Assembly (NCBI RefSeq): GCF_026626635.1 | Contig: NZ_JAPNKA010000001.1 | Span: 7,936,001-8,000,000, forward strand | Direction: 5' to 3' | DNA length: 64,000 nucleotides | Source: Archangium lansingense | GTDB taxonomy: Bacteria; Myxococcota; Myxococcia; Myxococcales; Myxococcaceae | Shown: positions 17,107 through 27,323 of the stretch, piece after piece | How the letters are laid out: the number at the start of each line of letters is the position of its first letter | Position numbering within the stretch: the first letter of the stretch is position 1 | Translations under genes and position numbers: made by a program | The notes under the pieces: generated by a model | Databases searched by the model: none | The model's input: only the letters and a program-made list of their open reading frames with translations | What the model was told of the DNA's origin: nothing

Positions 17107-18507
17107 GTGCGCCTTCCCTCCCCCGACTCCCGTCGTCCTCCAAGCCGCCGGCTGCGCACCTGGGCCGGCGTGGCCGTTCTCGGACTGGGCCTGAGCCTGA
17201 CCGCGGGCTGCCGCCATGGCGCCGCCGCCGAGCGCCCCCTGGACGCGCGTGCACAAGCCCGCGAGTACCTGGCGAAGAAACAGCCCGAGCGGGCCCTGCC
17301 GCTGCTGGAGGCCGAATACGCCGGAGCTCCGGAGGACCTGGAGCTGGCGCGGCTGCTGACGGAGGCCCAGGTGAAGGCGGGCCATACGGACGCGTGGATC
17401 GCCGAGCTGCAGCGCCGCAACGCGCAGGCAGAGCGGGCGGTGAACCACTACATGCTGGGGCTGGCGTATTTCTCGAGGGCCTCGGATGCGGGGACGCCGG
17501 CGGTGGCGGCCTTCGAGCGGGCCCTGGAGCTGAAGCCGGAGGAGCCCGAGCTGCATTACCGGCTGGGGCTGGCCCGCCTGGAGTCCGAGCAGTACGCGGC
17601 GGCGGTGGGTCCACTGCGGCGTGCGGCCGAGCTGGCTCCAGAGCGCGCGGTCATCCGGCTGCCGCTGGCCAAGGCGCTGCATCGGACGGGGGACTCGGCG
17701 GGGGCGGTGGCGGCGCTGGGAGCGCTGGTGCGGATGAGCCCGAGCCCCTCCGAGGTGGCCACGGCACGGGCGCTGATGGATCAGATCGCGGACCCCTTCG
17801 CGCGCTTCCCCAAGACGGCCGAGCCCAAGCTGGAGGAGGGCCTGCGCTACCTGAGGGAGCTGGACGCGCCGCACCCGGCCATCGTGGCGTTCGAGGAGAT
17901 TCTGCGGGACTACCCGGACCTGGCGGTGGTGCACGCGCTGCTGGGGCTGGCGTGGCAGCGGCTGGACGATGCGGGCCGAGCGGTGGAGGAGTTCAAGCGG
18001 GCCATCGAGCTGGCGCCCGAGGACGGCAAGAACCACTTCTACCTGGGCGAGCTGTACCTGGGACGCCAGAGGCCGGAGGCGGCACGGTCGCACCTGGAGA
18101 AGGCGGTGGAGCTCAACCCGCTGCAGGACGTGGCGTGGTTCCGGCTGGGGGACATCCACCTGGAGCAGAGGAACCTGAAGGCAGCGGGCGACGCCTTTCG
18201 GGTGCTGACGTACCTGGAGCCGGACGAGGAGGCGCCGAGGGGCAAGCTGGCGCTGGTACGGCAGCTGGAGGGCGACTGGGCGGGCGCGGAGCGCGAGCTG
18301 ATGCACGTGGTGGACAAGAATCCGGACAACATCGAGTTCACCCTGCGCCTGGGCATCCTCTTCACCGAGCAGGCGAAGCAGTCCTCGCGGCCGGAGGAGC
18401 GGAAGGAAGCAGCCGGGAAGGCGGAGCGCTGGCTGCGCAAGGTGCTGGAGACGCAGCCGGAGAACGCGGTGGCCTCGCGAGCGCTGCAGCAGCTCAAGAG
18501 TCCCTAG
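17107..18507 (+). CDS. TPR-repeat lipoprotein
   Basis: This 466-residue protein has a basic n-region, a hydrophobic core and a lipobox (LTAGC at about residue 36), so it should be lipidated and face the periplasm or outer membrane. The rest is built of about ten tetratricopeptide repeats (for example LGLARLESEQYAAAVGPLRRAAELAPE and LGELYLGRQRPEAARSHLEKAVELNP). TPR lipoproteins of this size often act as assembly factors for envelope machines such as pili. The GTG at 17107 follows GAGGAG at 11 nt. No specific partner is visible. Confidence 0.82.
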   Translation: MRLPSPDSRRPPSRRLRTWAGVAVLGLGLSLTAGCRHGAAAERPLDARAQAREYLAKKQPERALPLLEAEYAGAPEDLELARLLTEAQVKAGHTDAWIAELQRRNAQAERAVNHYMLGLAYFSRASDAGTPAVAAFERALELKPEEPELHYRLGLARLESEQYAAAVGPLRRAAELAPERAVIRLPLAKALHRTGDSAGAVAALGALVRMSPSPSEVATARALMDQIADPFARFPKTAEPKLEEGLRYLRELDAPHPAIVAFEEILRDYPDLAVVHALLGLAWQRLDDAGRAVEEFKRAIELAPEDGKNHFYLGELYLGRQRPEAARSHLEKAVELNPLQDVAWFRLGDIHLEQRNLKAAGDAFRVLTYLEPDEEAPRGKLALVRQLEGDWAGAERELMHVVDKNPDNIEFTLRLGILFTEQAKQSSRPEERKEAAGKAERWLRKVLETQPENAVASRALQQLKSP

Positions 18508-18553
18508 GGGCCAGTAGCCAGGGGGAGCCCGAGCCCTCTACACTGGTGACGCG

Positions 18554-19198
18554 ATGAGTGAAGGTGCCAACCAGCCCCAGCAGCCGCCACGCGGGACGCC
18601 GTCGTCGACGAACATGCCCCGCGTCTCGCAGACGAACAATCCGCGCGTGATGAGCGCCGCGCGCGCGGCCCCTCTGCCCAAGGAGCAGCAGCAGGGTCAG
18701 CTTGGCCAGAAGCTGAAGGCCGAGTCCGCCAACGTGGCCCTCAACGCCCTCTCCATCGTGAAGGAGAAGGTGGAGGAGTTCCGCGAGCAGGACCGCTTCT
18801 TCAAGTACAAGGCCTTCATCGTGAGCGGCTGGGTGTTTCTGTCGATCAGCACGTTCGGCATCACCTGCGCCCGGGGCGGTACGAAGCAGACGGGAGACTT
18901 CGGCGCGAAGCTCGTGCCCGTCACCAGCCGGGCCTCGCTGACGATCATGAACAAGAGCAAGGGGGCCTGGGAGAAGGTCCACATCGTCGTCACGGACGAC
19001 CGGCGCGTGGAGTGGAATGCCTTCGTGCCGCGCGTGGAGGCGGGCCGGGACGTCACCGTCACGCCCAAGCAGCTGCTGAACGCGAGCGGCCAGGCGGCGC
19101 CTTCGGACATCAGGATCGTCGGCGTCGAGATGCGGACCGAGGACGGCGACGCCGTGCTGCTCGAAAACGGCAAGAACCTCACCGACGACGCGCAGTAG
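18554..19198 (+). CDS. Hypothetical single-pass membrane protein
   Basis: Not recognised. The 214 residues comprise a Gln/Pro-rich disordered N-terminus (1-50), an amphipathic helix (55-85), one membrane helix (about 92-108, VSGWVFLSISTFGITC) and a C-terminal beta-rich domain (about 120-205) with a VHIVVTDDRRVEWNAF segment. The topology suggests a cytoplasmic N-terminus and a periplasmic C-terminal domain. The ATG at 18554 has only a weak GGTGA upstream. It lies 46 bp after the TPR gene and converges on rplQ. Confidence 0.65.
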   Translation: MSEGANQPQQPPRGTPSSTNMPRVSQTNNPRVMSAARAAPLPKEQQQGQLGQKLKAESANVALNALSIVKEKVEEFREQDRFFKYKAFIVSGWVFLSISTFGITCARGGTKQTGDFGAKLVPVTSRASLTIMNKSKGAWEKVHIVVTDDRRVEWNAFVPRVEAGRDVTVTPKQLLNASGQAAPSDIRIVGVEMRTEDGDAVLLENGKNLTDDAQ

Positions 19199-19272
19199 CC
19201 CGGAGCGGGCGTCGAGGGCCCTGGAGCCCTCCGCCCTGCCCTTCCCCGCACAGCGGACCCCACAAAGCGCGA

Positions 19273-19301
19273 GAGCGCCCTTCCCAGAAGGAAGGACGCT
19301 C
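19273..19301. terminator. Bidirectional terminator between the ribosomal block and the convergent gene
   Basis: A 12-bp stem with one wobble pair (GAGCGCCCTTCC with GGAAGGACGCTC) and a 5-nt loop lies between the convergent stop codons at 19198 and 19328. Its position suits termination from both sides. Confidence 0.6.
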
Positions 19302-19327
19302 CCGTGCACTACCCTTGGGACGGCCGA

Positions 19328-19744
19328 CTACTCCGCCTTGGTCTCCGTGCCGGCAGCGGCCTCGGTGTCCTCGGCAACGGCCTTGGCGGGACGATCCACC
19401 AGCTCCAGCAGGGCCATCTCGGCGCCGTCACCGCGACGGAATCCGAGGCGCACGATGCGGGTGTACCCGCCCGGGCGGTTGGCGTACCGGTCCTTGTACT
19501 CGCTGAACACCTTCTGGAGGATGACGCGGTTGCGAACCGTCCGCTCCGCGAGGCGCACGTTGGCCAGACCACCGCGCTTGCCGAGGGTGATGATGCGCTC
19601 GGCGATCGCCCGGGCCTCCTTGGCCTTGGGCAGCGTGGTGCGGATGGCCTCGTGCTCGAGCAGCGAGGTGACCATGTTGTGGAGCATCGCGAGCCGGTGG
19701 CTCGTGGTGCGGTGGAGCTTCCTCTGGCCTACCTTATGACGCAT
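19328..19744 (-). CDS. rplQ: 50S ribosomal protein L17
   Basis: This 138-residue protein starts MRHKVGQRKLHRTTSHR, the diagnostic L17 N-terminus, and contains ITLGKRG and the RPGGYTRIVRLGFRRGDGAEMALLEL core. L17 sits near the exit of the peptide tunnel in the large subunit. A short Ala/Glu-rich tail extends the C-terminus beyond the usual 116-127 residues. It is the last gene of the long ribosomal block, 174 bp after rpoA; that gap holds two small hairpins (19757-19773 and 19843-19858). A hairpin terminator follows. Confidence 0.97.
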   Translation of the reverse strand: MRHKVGQRKLHRTTSHRLAMLHNMVTSLLEHEAIRTTLPKAKEARAIAERIITLGKRGGLANVRLAERTVRNRVILQKVFSEYKDRYANRPGGYTRIVRLGFRRGDGAEMALLELVDRPAKAVAEDTEAAAGTETKAE

Positions 19745-19918
19745 GGTGCTGACCTCGGACCCTTTTGGGGTCCACCACTCCGGCCGTACGAGGTACCGGG
19801 TGGGAAGGATGGAACCGGCACGGGCTCCACCGTTGCTGTGTTGGGCCTTGGAAGGCCCCCTCCTCCCCCGAGGTATGCGGCCATGCCGCCCCGAGGAAGG
19901 AGGTACTGCGAGAGTCTA

Positions 19919-21013
<1,095 letters not shown>

Positions 21014-21188
21014 GTTCTTCTGCTCCTGAGAGCGTGCGCCACCACCGACTTACCCACCAGGGTGGCGGGAGGATGGGCACGCGGGGTTCTTGAATAACGG
21101 CCGGCCCCGGGGCTGCACGAAGGGACCGGCAGAAGCACGACGCCCCGGCGGTGAGGCCAGGGCGCGTACGACAGCTCCAGCGGCGGAA

Positions 21189-21207
21189 CTCGCCCTCGGG
21201 GGGCGAG
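21189..21207 (-). other. Intercistronic hairpin between rpsD and rpoA
   Basis: A perfect 7-bp stem (CTCGCCC/GGGCGAG) with a 5-nt loop lies 9 bp past the rpsD stop codon, in a 203-bp gap. It has no U-tract and may be an RNA processing or attenuation site. Confidence 0.45.
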
Positions 21208-21216
21208 CCAGGCCGA

Positions 21217-21843
21217 TTACTTCGAGTACAGCTCGACGATGAGCTGCTCCTGGATCGGCATGGTGAGGTCTTCGCGGTTCGGGGCGGTCTTCACCGTCGC
21301 CTTGAAGCCCTTCTTGTCCAGGTCGATCCACTGCGGCACGCCGCGGCGATCCACGGTCTCCAGCGCCTCGGAGATGCGGAGGATCTTCCGGCTCTTCTCC
21401 GCCACCTCGATGGTGGTGCCCGGCTTCACCGCGAACGACGGGATGTTGACCCGCTTGCCGTTCACCGTGAAGTGGCCGTGGCGCACCAGCTGGCGAGCCT
21501 CGGCGCGGGTATCCGCGAAGCCCATGCGGAACACCACGTTGTCCAGGCGGAGCTCCAGCTGCTGCAGGAGGTTCTCACCGGTCTTGCCCTTGGCGGCCGA
21601 GGCGCGGTGGTAGTAGCCGCGGAACTGGCTCTCCAGCAGGCCGTACATGCGCTTGACCTTCTGCTTCTCGCGCAGCTGCACGCCGTAGCCGGAGAACTTC
21701 ACGCGGCCCTGGCCGTGCTGACCGGGGGGATAGGGACGCCGCTCGATGGCACACTTGTCCGTGTAGCAGCGGTCACCCTTCAGGTACATCTTCAGGTTCT
21801 CACGCCGGCAGATACGGCAGGCGGAGGCGGTATAACGGGCCAC
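21217..21843 (-). CDS. rpsD: 30S ribosomal protein S4
   Basis: This 208-residue primary 16S rRNA-binding protein nucleates small-subunit assembly. It contains the S4 RNA-binding domain (about 95-155, RLDNVVFRMGFADTRAEARQLVRHGHFTVNGKRVN in the middle of the protein). The N-terminus carries four cysteines (CRIC and CYTDKC), the zinc-binding C+ form. It lies in the alpha operon after rpsK. Confidence 0.97.
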   Translation of the reverse strand: MARYTASACRICRRENLKMYLKGDRCYTDKCAIERRPYPPGQHGQGRVKFSGYGVQLREKQKVKRMYGLLESQFRGYYHRASAAKGKTGENLLQQLELRLDNVVFRMGFADTRAEARQLVRHGHFTVNGKRVNIPSFAVKPGTTIEVAEKSRKILRISEALETVDRRGVPQWIDLDKKGFKATVKTAPNREDLTMPIQEQLIVELYSK

Positions 21844-21906
21844 GATGCTTCTCCGTGTAGAGGTGGTCTGGACCGCTCCCCGCGAGGAGAGCGGCCCGGA
21901 ATGGAA

Positions 21907-22356
21907 CTAGACGCGGCGGCGCTTGGGCTGACGGCAGCCGTTGTGCGGGATGGGCGTCACGTCGCGGATGAGCGCGATCTTCAGGCCGGCGGCGGCGAGC
22001 GCACGCAGGGCGGACTCACGACCCGCGCCCGGCCCCTTCACCAGCACCGTCACGTTCTTCAGGCCGTGCTCCATGGCCTTGGCCGCGGCGTCACCGGCGG
22101 CCACCTGGGCGGCGAACGGCGTCGACTTGCGGCTGCCGCGGAAACCGCGGGCGCCGGCGGAGGACCAGGAGATCACGTTCCCGGACACGTCCGTGATCGT
22201 GATGATGGTGTTGTTGAACGTGGACTGGATGTGGACCACGCCGTTGAGGATGCTCTTCTTGCCCTTCTTGCCCTTCTTGCGCGCAGCGGCGGCGGTGTCG
22301 CCCGTCGCGGGGGCCGCAGCGGCCGGGGCCGCAGGCGCGTTGGTCTCTTCAGCCAT
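21907..22356 (-). CDS. rpsK: 30S ribosomal protein S11
   Basis: This 149-residue protein has the S11 core (VHIQSTFNNTIITITD, GFRGSRKSTPFAAQ, GLKIALIRDVTPIPHNGCR, PKRRRV end). S11 shapes the 30S platform near the mRNA exit. About 25 extra N-terminal residues, rich in Ala then Lys, are not part of the typical protein. The downstream gap to rpsD holds a CCGCTC/GAGCGG hairpin. Confidence 0.97.
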   Translation of the reverse strand: MAEETNAPAAPAAAAPATGDTAAAARKKGKKGKKSILNGVVHIQSTFNNTIITITDVSGNVISWSSAGARGFRGSRKSTPFAAQVAAGDAAAKAMEHGLKNVTVLVKGPGAGRESALRALAAAGLKIALIRDVTPIPHNGCRQPKRRRV

Positions 22357-22424
22357 GGAACTCGTTGCTCCGTGAGGTAGGTGATCGACGCCGGCTCCTC
22401 AGGAGGCCGGCGCAGGTGGATGAA

Positions 22425-22808
22425 CTAGCGAGCAGGCGCCGCCGGCTTGGCGCGCACGATGCCGCGCTTCGGACCCTTACGGGTGCGCGCGTTGGTGTGC
22501 GTCCGCTGACCACGGACCGGCAGACCCTTGCGGTGACGCAGACCCCGGTAGCAACCCAGGTCCATCAACCGCTTGATGTTCATGGTCACCTCGCGACGGA
22601 GGTCACCCTCGACCTTGTAGGTCGCCTCGAGGATCTCGCGGATCTTACGCGTCTGCTCCTCGGTGAGGTCCTTGGTCCGGGTGGCGAGGTCGATCCCCGC
22701 GGCCGTGATGATGTCGTGGGCGGACTTGTTGCCGATCCCGTAGATGTACTGGAGCGAGATCACCGCGCGCTTGTTCGGCGGGAGGTCGATGCCGGCGATA
22801 CGAGCCAT
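22425..22808 (-). CDS. rpsM: 30S ribosomal protein S13
   Basis: This 127-residue protein starts MARIAGIDLPPNKRAVISLQ and ends with the basic RGQRTHTNARTRKGP tail that reaches the decoding region. S13 forms intersubunit bridges with the 50S and contacts P-site tRNA. It has standard length and lies between rpmJ and rpsK in the alpha operon. Confidence 0.97.
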   Translation of the reverse strand: MARIAGIDLPPNKRAVISLQYIYGIGNKSAHDIITAAGIDLATRTKDLTEEQTRKIREILEATYKVEGDLRREVTMNIKRLMDLGCYRGLRHRKGLPVRGQRTHTNARTRKGPKRGIVRAKPAAPAR

Positions 22809-22859
22809 CTTGAGTCGTTCCTTCTGGTGAGTTGGTCTGGAGCTCGGTCCCTGAGGGGC

Positions 22860-22976
22860 CTAGCCCTGGCGCTGCTTGTGCCGCGGGTTGGAGGCGCAGA
22901 TGACGCGCACGATGCCCTTGCGGCGGACAACCTTGCACTTATCGCAGATCTTCTTGACGGACGCCCGAACCTTCAT
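22860..22976 (-). CDS. rpmJ: 50S ribosomal protein L36
   Basis: This 38-residue protein begins MKVRASVKKICDKCKVVRRK and ends in a basic HKQRQG tail. Three cysteines and one histidine (Cys11, Cys14, Cys27, His33) form the zinc ribbon of the C+ type L36. It is encoded between infA and rpsM, its usual place. The ATG at 22976 follows GGAAG. Confidence 0.95.
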   Translation of the reverse strand: MKVRASVKKICDKCKVVRRKGIVRVICASNPRHKQRQG

Positions 22977-23054
22977 GGCGGTACTTCCCTTCCTTCGCTT
23001 TAGAAAAGAAAAGCTTCGAGGGCCGGTCCGCCATTCCGCGGAACCGAGCCCTTG

Positions 23055-23273
<219 letters not shown>

Positions 23274-23410
23274 TCAGATAACCCTCTCGCGGACCACCGG
23301 AACTCTGGAAGCGCGGCGGGATAACACTTTGGTCCAGAAGTGGCAAGCATCCTCGCGCAGTAAAACCGAATTTCTACGAACAGCCATGTACCTCATTGTA
23401 TTCCGCCCAC

Positions 23411-24175
23411 CTACCCGGCTCGACGCCGGGTGAGGACTTCAGGCCCCCCCTCGGTAATGAGCACGGTGTGCTCGAAGTGAGCGGAAAGCTTGCTGTCGCG
23501 CGTTACGGCTGTCCAGTGATCCTCGAGGACCATCACCTCATCCGTGCCCTGGTTCACCATGGGCTCCACCGCGAGGACCATTCCTGGACGAAGCTTCATG
23601 CCGCTGCCGCGCTGGCCGTGGTTGGGGACCTCGGGCTTCTCGTGGAGGTGGCGGCCGATGCCATGGCCGGTGAAGCCGCGCGCCACGGAGAAACCCCGGG
23701 CCTCCACATGGGACTGCACCGCATGGCCAATGTCCCCGATGCGGTTGCCGGCCACCATGGCTTGGATGGCCTTGTTGAGGGCCTCCCGGGTGGCCTTCAC
23801 CAGCGCCTCGGCCTCGGAGCTCACCTTCCCCACCGGGACCGTCCGGGCCGAGTCCCCGAAGAAGCCCCGGTAGACGACGCCGAAGTCCAGCTTCATCAGG
23901 TCCCCCTCGCGCAGCGTGCGCCGCTTGGAGGGGATGCCGTGAACCACCTCGTCATTGACGGAGGCGCACAAGCAGGCGGGGAAGCCGTGGTAGCCCTTGA
24001 AGGCCGGCCTGGCGCCCTTCTGGTAGATGAGCTTCTCGGCCAGGGCATCCAGATCCCAGGTGGTGACGCCCGGCGCCACCGCCTTCTCGAGCTCGTCGAG
24101 GATCTCGCTCACAATGCGCCCAGCCTCGCGCATGAGGGCGATCTCATCCCGGCTCTTGATCTCGACCTGGCTCAT
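23411..24175 (-). CDS. map: Methionine aminopeptidase, type I
   Basis: This 254-residue enzyme removes N-terminal methionine from nascent proteins. The metal ligands are visible in DFGVVYRGFFGDSART (two Asp), HGIGRHLHE (His) and VLAVEPM (Glu), plus a C-terminal Glu in ITEGGPE. The ATG at 24175 follows GAGG at 5 nt; a longer frame is not conserved-looking. It lies between adk and infA, as in many bacteria. Confidence 0.96.
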   Translation of the reverse strand: MSQVEIKSRDEIALMREAGRIVSEILDELEKAVAPGVTTWDLDALAEKLIYQKGARPAFKGYHGFPACLCASVNDEVVHGIPSKRRTLREGDLMKLDFGVVYRGFFGDSARTVPVGKVSSEAEALVKATREALNKAIQAMVAGNRIGDIGHAVQSHVEARGFSVARGFTGHGIGRHLHEKPEVPNHGQRGSGMKLRPGMVLAVEPMVNQGTDEVMVLEDHWTAVTRDSKLSAHFEHTVLITEGGPEVLTRRRAG

Positions 24176-24264
24176 GACAGCCTCATCCCTGCTTGAACCG
24201 CGGGAGGGCGGGTTCACCATCCGTGTGAGCCCCGCCCCTGCCCGCCCCGCCGCTCAGCGGGCGC

Positions 24265-24912
24265 TCAGGCCTTGCCCAGCGCCTTCTTGATGTCCGCGTA
24301 CACGCCCTCGGGAGACCCCACCCCGTCGATCGTCCTGAGCAGGCCCTTCTGCGCGTAGAACGGCTCCAGAGCCGCGGTCTCTGCGTCGTACTTCTTCAGG
24401 CGCTTCTCGATGACGTCGGCCTTGTCGTCGTCACGCTGCACGAGGCCGGTGCCGTCCTTGTCGCAGTAGCCCGCCCGCTTCGGAGGGTTCTGGTAGACGT
24501 GGTAGACGGAGCCGCAGGCGGGGCACGAGCGCCGGCCCGAGCCACGCTCGATGAGCTTCTCGTGCGGCACCTTGAGGGACACCACGGCATCCAGCTTCTT
24601 GCCCAGCTTGGCGAGCATGCGCTCGAGCGCCTCGGCCTGGGCGATGGTGCGCGGGAAGCCGTCCAGGACGAAGCCATTGGCGGCGTCCGGCTCCCTGAGG
24701 CGCTCCTCCACGATGCCGATGACAATCTCGTCCGGCACGTAGGAGCCGGCGGCCATCAACGGCCCGGCCAGCTTGCCCATCTCCGAGCCCTCACGCACCG
24801 CCTTGCGGAGGATGTCACCCGTGGAGATCTGCGGAAGCTTGAACTCCGCGTACAGATTCTTCGCCTGGGTCCCCTTCCCCACGAACGGCGGGCCAAACAG
24901 GATGAGGTTCAT
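24265..24912 (-). CDS. adk: Adenylate kinase
   Basis: This 215-residue enzyme interconverts ATP, AMP and ADP. The glycine-rich loop is MNLILFGPPFVGKGTQAK; AMP-binding regions are STGDILR and GFPRT. The long LID carries CPACG and YCDKDG, a zinc-binding Cys3-Asp type lid. It follows secY, its usual neighbour, after a 140-bp gap with a strong hairpin. Confidence 0.96.
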   Translation of the reverse strand: MNLILFGPPFVGKGTQAKNLYAEFKLPQISTGDILRKAVREGSEMGKLAGPLMAAGSYVPDEIVIGIVEERLREPDAANGFVLDGFPRTIAQAEALERMLAKLGKKLDAVVSLKVPHEKLIERGSGRRSCPACGSVYHVYQNPPKRAGYCDKDGTGLVQRDDDKADVIEKRLKKYDAETAALEPFYAQKGLLRTIDGVGSPEGVYADIKKALGKA

Positions 24913-24998
24913 AGGTTTCTCTCAGCGCGACAGGAAGGAGCGCGGGAGGGCCACGGCGCGAACCGCCTCCCGCTGCTCACACACCCCCGGAACGACGA

Positions 24999-25033
24999 GG
25001 CGCTCCCCCCCGGGGTGATTGGGGAGGAGCGCC
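24999..25033 (-). other. Strong intercistronic hairpin between secY and adk
   Basis: GGCGCTCC pairs with GGAGCGCC, and CCCC extends the stem to GGGG with a one-base bulge. It lies 19 bp past the secY stop codon. There is no U-tract. It may protect the upstream mRNA or set the expression ratio of secY and adk. Confidence 0.5.
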
Positions 25034-25052
25034 AGGGAAGCTGCTGACTCGA

Positions 25053-26399
25053 CTAGGCTGCCACGCGAACCCGGCCGCGGATGCGCGGACCGCGGGGACC
25101 CGCGAAACCCTCGTAGTTGCGGCTGATCAGGTGACCCTCGATCTGCTGCACCGTATCCAGCGCCACGCCCACGACGATCAGCAGCGCCGTGCCACCGAAG
25201 GTGAAGCGGACACCCAGCACGTTGCTGATGATGGAGGGAATCACGCAGATGGCGGCCAGGTAGAGCGCGCCACCGAAGGTGATGCGGTTGAGCACGCCCT
25301 CGATGAAGTCCGCCGTCTGACGGCCCGGACGGATGCCCGGGATGTAGCCGCCCTGCTTCTTGATGTTGTCCGCCACGTCGTCCGGCCGGAAGGTCAGCGC
25401 CGTGTAGAAGAACGAGAAGAAGACGATGAGCAGCACGAAGATGCCGTTGTACACCCAGGGGCTGCCCTCGATGCTGCGCTGCACGGTCTGCAGGGCCGGG
25501 AACCAGGTCCCCAACGTGGCCGGGAAGGACAGCAGCGCGCCGGCGAAGATCGGAGGAATCACGCCCGCGGTGTTGACCTTCATCGGGAAGTAGGTGGCCT
25601 GACCGGCGAACATCCGCCGCCCGGCCATCCGCTTGGCGTACTGCACCGGGATGCGCCGCATGCCGCGCTCGACGTAGACGACCACTCCCACCACGAGCAC
25701 CATGAACGCCAGCAGGGCGCCCACGGCCGCCACGCTGATGATCTCCTGGCTGATCATGTCCAGCAGCGTCTTGCCGCTCGGCAGCAGGCCGGCCACGATG
25801 CCCGCGAAGATGATGAGGGAGATGCCGTTGCCGATGCCGCGCTCGGTGATGCGCTCACCCAGCCACATGATGAACGCGGTGCCCGCCGTCAGGGAGATGA
25901 CGGTCATGAAGGTGAACCAGGCGTTGTCGTTGGGGACGACGATCTGGTTGAAGCCGCTCTGGCCCGCGTCGGAACGGCCCAGCGAGGCCAGCCACCGCGA
26001 GATACCGATGCCCTGGATGACGGACAGGAAGATGGTGCCGTAGCGGGTGTACTGGTTGATCTTCTGCCGGCCGCCAGCACCTTCCTTCTGGAGCCGCTCC
26101 AGGCTGGGCACGACCACCGCCAGCAGCTGGATGATGATGGAGGCGGACACGTACGGCATGATGCCCAGACCGAAGATGGACATCTGGTCCAGGGCGCCGC
26201 CGGAAAAGAGGTTGAAGAGCGAGAACAGGCCGCCCGACTGGCGCTGGGCGTCCATGAACGCGTTCATCGCAGCCCGATCCACACCGGGCGTGTTGATGAA
26301 GATACCGATGCGGTAAACCGCGAGCAGCGCCAGCGTGTAGATGAGCCGGCTGCGCAGTTCCGCGATGCGGAAGACGTTGGCGAAGGCGTTCAGAGCCAC
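25053..26399 (-). CDS. secY: Preprotein translocase subunit SecY
   Basis: This 448-residue channel protein forms the protein-conducting pore of the inner membrane with SecE and SecG. Ten membrane helices are predicted. Family landmarks include RIGIFINTPGVD, the plug-region ALDQMSIFGLGIMPYVSASII, the C4/C5 loop with MRRIPVQYAKRM and the TFRPDDVADNIKKQGGYIPGIRPG loop. It has standard length and is encoded after rplO. Confidence 0.97.
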   Translation of the reverse strand: MALNAFANVFRIAELRSRLIYTLALLAVYRIGIFINTPGVDRAAMNAFMDAQRQSGGLFSLFNLFSGGALDQMSIFGLGIMPYVSASIIIQLLAVVVPSLERLQKEGAGGRQKINQYTRYGTIFLSVIQGIGISRWLASLGRSDAGQSGFNQIVVPNDNAWFTFMTVISLTAGTAFIMWLGERITERGIGNGISLIIFAGIVAGLLPSGKTLLDMISQEIISVAAVGALLAFMVLVVGVVVYVERGMRRIPVQYAKRMAGRRMFAGQATYFPMKVNTAGVIPPIFAGALLSFPATLGTWFPALQTVQRSIEGSPWVYNGIFVLLIVFFSFFYTALTFRPDDVADNIKKQGGYIPGIRPGRQTADFIEGVLNRITFGGALYLAAICVIPSIISNVLGVRFTFGGTALLIVVGVALDTVQQIEGHLISRNYEGFAGPRGPRIRGRVRVAA

Positions 26400-26525
26400 G
26401 TGGGAACCATCCCCCAGAAAGGTTTCAGCGAGAACAACAGCGCCCCCGTCCGAATTCGGAAAGGGGCGCGGAATCCTACACGGATGGAGCGGCGCGCACC
26501 ACTAGGAGTGTGATGCGCCCTGCCC

Positions 26526-27041
26526 TCACGACTTGGCCTGCTTGACACCCTTACCGCTGTGGGCCTTCGAGGCGGACTCGGGCTTGTGGGCCACGAGCGG
26601 CAGCTGCTCGACGGAACCGCCCGCCTTCTCGACAGCCTCACGAGCCGTGGCCGAGAGCTTGTGCGCCCGGACGGTCAGCTTCTTGGTGAGCTTGCCGTTG
26701 CCAAGCACCTTCACGCCGTCGTAGCGGCCCTTCACCAGGCCACGCGCCTTCAGGGAGGCCTCATCCACCGTGGCGCCCGCGTCGAACGCCTCGAGGTCCG
26801 CCAGGTTCACCACCGCGTAGATGGTGCGGTTGGGGGAGTTGAAGCCGAACTTCGGCAGGCGGCGCTGCAGCGGGCTCTGACCGCCCTCGAAGCCCTCGAA
26901 CCGCATGTTACCGGAACGAGCCTTCTGGCCCTTGCCACCGCGGCCGGCCGTCTTGCCCAGACCGCTACCCTGGCCACGGCCCACCCGCTTCTTGCGGTGC
27001 CACGAGTTCGCGGGGCGCTTCAGGTTGTTGAGCGTAGTCAT
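26526..27041 (-). CDS. rplO: 50S ribosomal protein L15
   Basis: This 171-residue protein has the L15 N-terminus (LNNLKRPANSWHRKKRVGRGQGSGLGKTAGRG region) and the FEGGQSPLQRRLPKFGF motif. It stabilises 23S rRNA in late 50S assembly. It is about 25 residues longer than the E. coli protein because of a Lys/Ala/Ser-rich C-terminal tail. It lies 16 bp after rpmD. Confidence 0.97.
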   Translation of the reverse strand: MTTLNNLKRPANSWHRKKRVGRGQGSGLGKTAGRGGKGQKARSGNMRFEGFEGGQSPLQRRLPKFGFNSPNRTIYAVVNLADLEAFDAGATVDEASLKARGLVKGRYDGVKVLGNGKLTKKLTVRAHKLSATAREAVEKAGGSVEQLPLVAHKPESASKAHSGKGVKQAKS

Positions 27042-27057
27042 TGTCTGAACCCTCTCA

Positions 27058-27321
27058 CTAGGCCTTGGAGGCCTGGCGGGCGCGCGCGGCGTCCCGGGCC
27101 CGGATGTGCCGGGGCTTGCGACGGGTGGTCTTCGGGGCGTCGCCCTGCACCGTCTCGGACGTCACCAGGTGACGCACCTTGTTCACCATGCCGCGATTCG
27201 CCGGCGTGTCCTGGAGGAGCCGCTCGTCGCCGAACTTCTTCAGCCCGAGGCTCCGGATGGTCGCGAGCTGGTCCACAGACGAACCCGCGAAGCTCTTCGT
27301 CAACTTGACCTTGAGCGCCAT
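27058..27321 (-). CDS. rpmD: 50S ribosomal protein L30
   Basis: This 87-residue protein has the L30 fold markers (LTKSFAGSSVDQLATIRSLGLKK, then NRGMVNKVRHLV). The E. coli protein has 59 residues; here about 25 basic C-terminal residues are added (KTTRRKPRHIRARDAAR). The start is 2 bp after the rpsE stop, so the two are tightly coupled. Confidence 0.95.
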   Translation of the reverse strand: MALKVKLTKSFAGSSVDQLATIRSLGLKKFGDERLLQDTPANRGMVNKVRHLVTSETVQGDAPKTTRRKPRHIRARDAARARQASKA

Positions 27322-27323
27322 GA

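Noticed and set aside
16306..18306. Minus-strand frame of 666 codons opposite plsC and the TPR gene
   Set aside because: Shadow frame; both plus-strand genes have clear motifs.
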